Source: SIG440 sp045648175 (GTDB lineage Bacteria > Bacillota > Clostridia > Monoglobales > Monoglobaceae). From it: 19,153 nucleotides of DNA. Each line of letters begins with the position of its first letter. Positions within the stretch are counted from its first letter, which is position 1. This document shows positions 14,380 to 19,153 of the stretch, one piece after another. The notes under the pieces were generated by a model. The model ran no database searches and was not told the origin of the DNA. It saw only the letters and a program-made list of their open reading frames with translations. Where the stretch lies: NCBI GenBank assembly GCA_045648175.1, contig JAZRNN010000046.1, positions 1 to 19,153 of the forward strand, read 5' to 3'. The position numbers and the translations under genes were made by a program.

Positions 14380-15172
14380 AATCCGACTTGATGTATATAT
14401 GACAGAAAACGGTATGGCTCCCAGCCGAAGTGCCGCTCAGGCAATGATTATGGCAGGGGATGTATATATTGACAACCAAAAGGCGATGAAGGCAGGCGAA
14501 ACGATTAAAGGGACCGAAAACATAGAAGTCCGCGGTAAGGGTCCGTCTTATGTCAGCCGTGGCGGACTTAAGCTTGAAAAGGCAATGAAGGTCTTTCCCG
14601 TAAGCCCCGACGGCAGGGTTTGTATGGATATCGGTGCATCAACAGGCGGTTTTACCGACTGTATGCTGCAAAACGGTGCAGTAAAGGTGTATTCGGTGGA
14701 TGTCGGTTACGGACAGCTTGCGTGGAAGCTCCGTCAGGACGATAGAGTTGTCAATATGGAGCGTACAAATATCCGCTATATTGACAAAGAACTGATTACC
14801 GAGCCTTTGGGTTTTTTTTCGGTTGATGTTTCGTTTATATCCTTAAAGCCTGTTTTGCCTGTTGCCTATGAACTTTTGGAAGAAGGCGGATGCGGAGTTT
14901 GCCTTATCAAACCGCAGTTTGAGGCAGGCCGCGAGAAGGTGGGCAAAAAAGGTGTTGTAAGAGAAAAATCAACACATATCGAGGTTATCGAAAACGTTCT
15001 TGCATTCACCAAGGAAATCGGCTTTTCGATAAAAGGCCTTGACTTTTCACCAATAAAGGGGCCCGAAGGTAATATCGAATATCTTATGTATATTAAAAAA
15101 GACGCCTCAGAATCGGAAGAATTTGATATTGAGGCATTGGTGGAAAAATCCCACGAATTAAACATTAAATAG
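14372..15172 (+). CDS. tlyA: TlyA-family rRNA 2'-O-methyltransferase
   Basis: A 266-residue protein with an N-terminal S4 RNA-binding domain (about 1-65: IRLDVYMTENGMAPSRSAAQ, then GDVYIDNQKA) and an FtsJ-type SAM-dependent methyltransferase domain. Landmarks are YVSRGGLKLEKA, the SAM-binding motif starting DIGASTGG (86-93), YSVDVGYGQLAWKLR, SVDVSFISL and LIKPQFEAG. TlyA proteins 2'-O-methylate cytidines in 16S and/or 23S rRNA; the exact target in Clostridia is less well established. I chose TTG at 14372 because the protein then begins with the family-like MAKIRLDVY and GAGGGTGA lies at a suitable distance. It overlaps the dxs stop by 8 bases, so the two are translationally coupled. Confidence 0.92.
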   Translation: MAKIRLDVYMTENGMAPSRSAAQAMIMAGDVYIDNQKAMKAGETIKGTENIEVRGKGPSYVSRGGLKLEKAMKVFPVSPDGRVCMDIGASTGGFTDCMLQNGAVKVYSVDVGYGQLAWKLRQDDRVVNMERTNIRYIDKELITEPLGFFSVDVSFISLKPVLPVAYELLEEGGCGVCLIKPQFEAGREKVGKKGVVREKSTHIEVIENVLAFTKEIGFSIKGLDFSPIKGPEGNIEYLMYIKKDASESEEFDIEALVEKSHELNIK

Positions 15173-15183
15173 GAGGAGATTTT

Positions 15184-16032
15184 ATGCAAAATATAGCACT
15201 CTTTGTCAACAGAGACCGTGATGCTGACCTCTCGGCAACGAAAGAGGTTATTTCTCTTCTGCAAAAATATAATAAAACAGTTTATCTTGACGTATCACTT
15301 AAGGATGAAATTGATATTCCCAACTTGGTTTACGCTCATTATGACGGTATTTTTGAACGTTGTGACGCAATTATTGCACTTGGCGGCGATGGAACGATCC
15401 TTAAAATCGTTAATCAGGCGGCAGATTTTAATGTGCCGATAATGGGAATCAATCTTGGACACTTGGGTTTTCTCACTCAGGCAGAGAGGGGCGACCTTTC
15501 AAATTTTGTTAAAATTCTGGAGGGCGATTACACAATTGAACATCGAATGATGCTTGAGGCTCAGGTTATATCGGGCGGTAAGAAAACAGCATCATTTAAT
15601 GCTCTTAATGACATTATCATCCGCGGTGATTCTGCAAAGATGATTGCACTCACTGCCGAGGTTGACGGAACTCAGGCCAGCAGTTATCTTGCCGACGGAA
15701 TTATTGTTGCAACATCAACCGGCTCTACTGCGTATTCACTTTCCTGCGGTGGCCCGATAGTACACAAGGCTCTTGACTGTATGATTTTGACCCCAATTTG
15801 CCCGCATACTATGAAATCAAGATGTATAATTATTCCGCCCGAGTCTGTGACGGCAATCGGCTTTGATGCGGCATATTGCAGCGAGGTTGATTTGAAGATT
15901 GACGGAATATCCGTCAAACGTCTTGGCGCAGATGAATACGTAAAGGTTGTACGCAGTGAAAAGCGTGTACCTATGATAAATGTAAATTCCAGAGGATATT
16001 TCGACGTAATACGTGAAAAGCTCTCAGATTAA
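15184..16032 (+). CDS. nadK: NAD kinase
   Basis: A 282-residue kinase (PpnK/NadK) that phosphorylates NAD to NADP. The active site has GGDGT (67-71, Asp69), NLGHLGFLTQAE, the Asn142-Asp143 pair in ALNDIII (the NE/D motif) and ATSTGSTAYSLSCGGP. Normal length. A strong AGGAGGAG ribosome site precedes the ATG at 15184, 11 bases after the tlyA stop. It is fourth in the OLE-oapA-dxs-tlyA-nadK-recN run. Confidence 0.96.
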   Translation: MQNIALFVNRDRDADLSATKEVISLLQKYNKTVYLDVSLKDEIDIPNLVYAHYDGIFERCDAIIALGGDGTILKIVNQAADFNVPIMGINLGHLGFLTQAERGDLSNFVKILEGDYTIEHRMMLEAQVISGGKKTASFNALNDIIIRGDSAKMIALTAEVDGTQASSYLADGIIVATSTGSTAYSLSCGGPIVHKALDCMILTPICPHTMKSRCIIIPPESVTAIGFDAAYCSEVDLKIDGISVKRLGADEYVKVVRSEKRVPMINVNSRGYFDVIREKLSD

Positions 16033-16049
16033 TAAATGGAGGTGAGAAC

Positions 16050-17744
16050 ATGCTGAAGGAACTGGACATAAAAAATATTGCAGTAATTGATAAGGTTCAT
16101 ATTGAGTTTAATAGTGGCTTTAATGTTCTCACGGGCGAAACAGGTGCAGGTAAGTCGATACTGATTGACTCAATTAATATGGCACTTGGCAGACGTGTCA
16201 GTCACGACCTTATACGCACAGGCTGTGACAAGGCAATTGTCAATGCCTGCTTTGAAGTTTCAGACAAGGCAACACTTGACGGGCTTTATGATTTGGGAAT
16301 TGAGACCGAGGATGGAATTATTGTCATCAATCGTCAACTGACCGATGATGGAAAATCAAGTTGCCGTATTAATGGCGTTACTATGCCGCTTTCAGTAGTG
16401 CGTGAGGCGGCGTCAATGCTGATTGACATCCACGGCCAAAGTGACAACCGTATGCTCCTTGACTCTCACAGCCACTTAGCTTTTCTTGACAGCTTTGGTG
16501 ATTGCCAAAGGTTGTTGACAGAGTATAAGACATCATATAAGAAGATGCGTGATGTAACAAAACAGATAAACGCACTGTCAGGCTCACTTGACGAACGTCA
16601 GCGCCGTCAGGAACTGCTTGAATTCCAGATAAACGAAATTAATTCTGCCAGACTGAAATCAGGCGAAGACGAGGAACTTGAGGCAAAACGAGAGTATCTT
16701 TATAATATTGAAAGCATTGTATCGGGCGCGGGTGCGGCGTATGGTGCACTCTACGGCGGTGAAGAATATTCGGCATATGACCTGCTGCGTCAGGCAGAGA
16801 AGGCATTGGTCGGTGTAAGTCAATATCTTCCTAAGCTCAGTGAGTGCTACGATCGTCTTTCGGGCATTGTTGCCGAGGTTGATGATATTGCGTCAGAAAT
16901 TAATTCCTGTCTGTCGTCAACCGATTTTAATATGGCAGAGCTCGATTTGATTGAAGAACGCCTGGATACCATATCCAATTTAAAACGTAAATACGGAAAT
17001 TCCATTGAAGAAATTTTAAAATATGCAAAATTGGCTGAAGAAGAGTCGTCATCAATCGAGCAAAGGGACGAAGAACTTGAAAGACTTGGTGCGGAGTTAG
17101 ATAGCGCAAAGGCAGAGGTTGAAAGAGTCGCATTAGAACTCTCGGCAAAAAGAATTGCGGCGGCAAGGGTGCTTGAGGAGCGAATACTTTCCGAGCTTGC
17201 CGACCTTGATATGCCAAAGGTAAGGTTTGCAATTAACCTTTGCGAACGTACCGATAATGGCGAGATTTCATATACCGAGTCAGGAAAAGACGAGGCTGAG
17301 TTTATGCTTTCAACCAATCCGGGTGAGGCATTAAAGCCTATGTCAAAAATAGCATCAGGCGGTGAACTTTCACGAATTATGCTTGCAGTAAAATCGGTGC
17401 TTTCGGGCTCGGATGACATTGATACAATGATTTTTGACGAAATTGACACAGGTGTTAGCGGAAGGGCAGCACAAAAGATTGCCGAAAAGCTTTCGGCGCT
17501 TGCTAAGGATAAACAGGTATTTTCAATTACACATCTGGCACAGATAGCAAGCATGGCTGACAGCCATTATCTTATAAAAAAGACATCCACCGACCAAAGT
17601 ACATCAACAGATGTAATACCCCTTGATAGCGACGGGCGCGTTGAGGAGCTTGCACGCATCATCGGCGGTGTAACGGTGACCGATCTTACACGCCAAAGTG
17701 CTTTAGAAATGCTGGAACTTGCAAAAAATAAGAAGGAAAAATAG
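16050..17744 (+). CDS. recN: DNA repair protein RecN
   Basis: A 564-residue SMC-like ATPase that holds DNA ends during double-strand break repair. It has an N-terminal nucleotide-binding half with Walker A GETGAGKS (29-36) and IHGQSDNRMLLD, a long antiparallel coiled coil (about 150-350, for example SLDERQRRQELLEFQ), and a C-terminal half with the signature SGGE (436-439) and Walker B Asp463-Glu464 in MIFDEIDTGVSG, then SITHLAQIAS. Start is ATG 16050 with GGAGGTGA at 16038-16045. In Bacillus an argR/ahrC gene usually separates nadK from recN; here the gap is 17 bases and argR is absent. Confidence 0.96.
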   Translation: MLKELDIKNIAVIDKVHIEFNSGFNVLTGETGAGKSILIDSINMALGRRVSHDLIRTGCDKAIVNACFEVSDKATLDGLYDLGIETEDGIIVINRQLTDDGKSSCRINGVTMPLSVVREAASMLIDIHGQSDNRMLLDSHSHLAFLDSFGDCQRLLTEYKTSYKKMRDVTKQINALSGSLDERQRRQELLEFQINEINSARLKSGEDEELEAKREYLYNIESIVSGAGAAYGALYGGEEYSAYDLLRQAEKALVGVSQYLPKLSECYDRLSGIVAEVDDIASEINSCLSSTDFNMAELDLIEERLDTISNLKRKYGNSIEEILKYAKLAEEESSSIEQRDEELERLGAELDSAKAEVERVALELSAKRIAAARVLEERILSELADLDMPKVRFAINLCERTDNGEISYTESGKDEAEFMLSTNPGEALKPMSKIASGGELSRIMLAVKSVLSGSDDIDTMIFDEIDTGVSGRAAQKIAEKLSALAKDKQVFSITHLAQIASMADSHYLIKKTSTDQSTSTDVIPLDSDGRVEELARIIGGVTVTDLTRQSALEMLELAKNKKEK

Positions 17745-17745
17745 T

Positions 17746-18132
17746 ATGGAAAAATACGGAAAAGTAACCGAAATATCGGGCGGATATATGAATGTTACCA
17801 TTCAGCGTGATTCCGCCTGTGGTGATAGTTGTGCAGCCTGCGGTCTTTGCGGCAACGGCCGTGAAATTACTATAAAGCTTAAAAACTCAAATAATTTTGA
17901 AAAGGGCGATAAAATCCGTCTGGTATCAAGTGATAAATGCTTTTTAAAACATTCGGCGGCTGGATATTTAAGTCTTACTGCGCTGCTTATACTGGGTGCA
18001 GTAATCGGCAGTCTGTGCGGAGGCGACTGGATGGCTTTTGTTGGCGCAATTATGGGGACAGCCATTGGAATTTTAATTTTAAAGCTGTTTTTTACGGATA
18101 AATTAGAAATAACAACCGAAAAGGTAGAATAA
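17746..18132 (+). CDS. SoxR-reducing system RseC/RsxE-associated family protein
   Basis: A 128-residue membrane protein of RseC type. The N-terminal soluble part has a C-x3-C-x2-C-x2-C cluster (Cys25, 29, 32, 35), which could bind an iron-sulfur cluster. Two hydrophobic segments follow (about 73-93 and 96-115). In proteobacteria RseC works with the Rsx/Rnf complex that reduces SoxR; in Clostridia, related proteins are linked to Rnf or of unknown role. No rnf gene is present here. The ATG at 17746, one base after the recN stop, is preferred to an in-frame 17719 that would overlap recN; AAGGA at 17733-17737 supports it. Probably the last gene of the recN operon with the ABC-F gene close behind. 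Confidence 0.87.
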   Translation: MEKYGKVTEISGGYMNVTIQRDSACGDSCAACGLCGNGREITIKLKNSNNFEKGDKIRLVSSDKCFLKHSAAGYLSLTALLILGAVIGSLCGGDWMAFVGAIMGTAIGILILKLFFTDKLEITTEKVE

Positions 18133-18134
18133 CT

Positions 18135-19153
18135 ATGTTAATAACCATTGACAGTTTAAATAAAAGTTTTGGACAGGAAGAAATCCTGAAGAATGTAAAA
18201 ATGACCGTAAACGAAAAATGTCGTTACGGTCTTATTGGCGTTAATGGTGCTGGCAAGTCAACCCTGCTTAAAATTATTATGGGCAAGATGACTTTTGACA
18301 GCGGTGATGTAGTAAAAAAACCGGGCTTAAAAATCGGCTATCTTGAACAGAATAACGGCTTAGAGCGTGACAGCTCTATTATAGCTGAAATGCGCAAAGT
18401 CTTTGATGATGTTTATGAGGCAGAAAGAACAATGCGTCGTTTGGAACTTGAAATGGCGGAGATTTTGGATAATTCTTCGGACGAATACAGACGTATTTCA
18501 TCGGAGTATACCCGTGCGCAGAATTATTTTGACAGCCGTGACGGCTATAATATTGATGTAAAAATCAAGACAATATTAAACGGTATGGGCTTTGGCGACA
18601 AGGATATGGATACAGTGATATCAACCCTTTCTGGCGGCGAAAAAACCCGTCTTGCCATTGCAAGATTGCTCCTTGAAGAACCGGAGCTGCTTATACTTGA
18701 TGAGCCTACCAACCACCTTGATTTTAAGACATTAAAATGGCTTGAAGAATATTTGGTTAATTATAACGGTGCAATCCTTACCGTATCGCACGACCGATAT
18801 TTTCTTGATAAAATTGTGTCCCACATCTATGAGGTGGAGCGGGGTAAGGTGTATTCTTATGCAGGCAACTATTCAAAATACCTTGTGCAAAAGGCAGAGC
18901 GCCGTGCCCGTGAACAAAAGGAATATGAGATGCAGCAGATGCAGATTGCACAGCTGCAAACCTACGTGGACAAAAATATTGCCCGTGCATCCACATCAAA
19001 CAGTGCAAAATCAAGGCTTAAAACCCTTGAAAATATGGAAATTCTGGATAGACCCGACGGCGATTTAAAGTCAATGCGCCTGAAGTTTGAACATACTCAC
19101 GAGCCTTACAAGGATGTTCTCACCGTTACCGACCTTGATATTGCGGTGGGCGA
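18135..19153 (+). CDS. ABC-F family ATPase (partial, 3' end outside window)
   Basis: The first 339 residues of a soluble duplicated ABC ATPase without membrane segments. The first nucleotide-binding domain is complete: Walker A GVNGAGKS (35-42), signature LSGGEK (from 165), Walker B with Asp189-Glu190 in LLILDEPTNHLD, and the SHDRYF switch. The charged helical linker (AERRAREQKEYEMQQMQIAQ and on) and the very start of the second domain follow. ABC-F proteins act at the ribosome in translation (EttA/Uup/YfmR types) or antibiotic protection; the subtype cannot be settled without the C-terminus. ATG 18135 lies 2 bases after the previous stop, with AAAAGG at 18119-18124. Standard length would be about 640 residues. 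Confidence 0.93.
   Translation, partial: MLITIDSLNKSFGQEEILKNVKMTVNEKCRYGLIGVNGAGKSTLLKIIMGKMTFDSGDVVKKPGLKIGYLEQNNGLERDSSIIAEMRKVFDDVYEAERTMRRLELEMAEILDNSSDEYRRISSEYTRAQNYFDSRDGYNIDVKIKTILNGMGFGDKDMDTVISTLSGGEKTRLAIARLLLEEPELLILDEPTNHLDFKTLKWLEEYLVNYNGAILTVSHDRYFLDKIVSHIYEVERGKVYSYAGNYSKYLVQKAERRAREQKEYEMQQMQIAQLQTYVDKNIARASTSNSAKSRLKTLENMEILDRPDGDLKSMRLKFEHTHEPYKDVLTVTDLDIAVG

Noticed and set aside
16847..17554. Long minus-strand ORF of 235 codons opposite recN
   Set aside because: It is serine-rich antisense sequence typical of a shadow frame, fully inside recN, with no ribosome site or family features.

Overview
The window looks like chromosome of a low-GC, Gram-positive, endospore-forming anaerobe of the class Clostridia. 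Pointers are AGGAGG-type ribosome sites, sigma-A-type promoters, spoIIE with a Spo0A-like box, and the dxs-tlyA-nadK-recN gene order typical of Firmicutes. No rRNA, tRNA, CRISPR array or transposase was seen.

Layout. (1) 1-1197: the distal end of a phage-derived module, with a small protein, a holin and an amidase endolysin. (2) 1221-3498: recD2 with its own consensus promoter and terminator. (3) 3506-3940 (minus): a small helical protein, probably ferritin-like. (4) 4042-5355: enolase. (5) 5440-7698: spoIIE behind a Spo0A-type promoter, ending in a 25-bp hairpin shared with a convergent small gene (7686-7865, minus). (6) 7886-8105 (minus): a predicted structured RNA gene. (7) 8166-10869: a LysR regulator divergent from a CofE/F420-ligase-like gene, followed by a ureidoglycolate-lyase-like pseudogene broken by two nonsense codons. 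(8) 10987-11177 (minus): a second, diverged copy of the structured RNA. (9) 11227-11880: a large GC-richer structured non-coding region, called here as OLE RNA, directly upstream of oapA. (10) 12520-18132: dxs, tlyA, nadK, recN and an RseC-like gene, tightly packed and probably co-transcribed with OLE-oapA. (11) 18135-19153: an ABC-F ATPase cut off by the window edge.

Two systems stand out. The first is the OLE RNA / OapA ribonucleoprotein at the head of the isoprenoid, ribosome-methylation, NADP and DNA-repair operon. Its identification rests on the size of the non-coding region, its promoter, the OapA-like membrane protein and the gene order; I could not run a covariance model. The second is a pair of minus-strand RNA genes (7886-8094 and 10987-11142) with the same architecture: a promoter, a long closing stem starting at the predicted transcription start, an internal strand complementary to a CGGAG-led strand just before the terminator, and a strong terminator hairpin. 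The paired strands differ between copies yet stay complementary, which is evidence for a conserved RNA structure. I do not recognise this family. One copy lies head to head with the OLE promoter.
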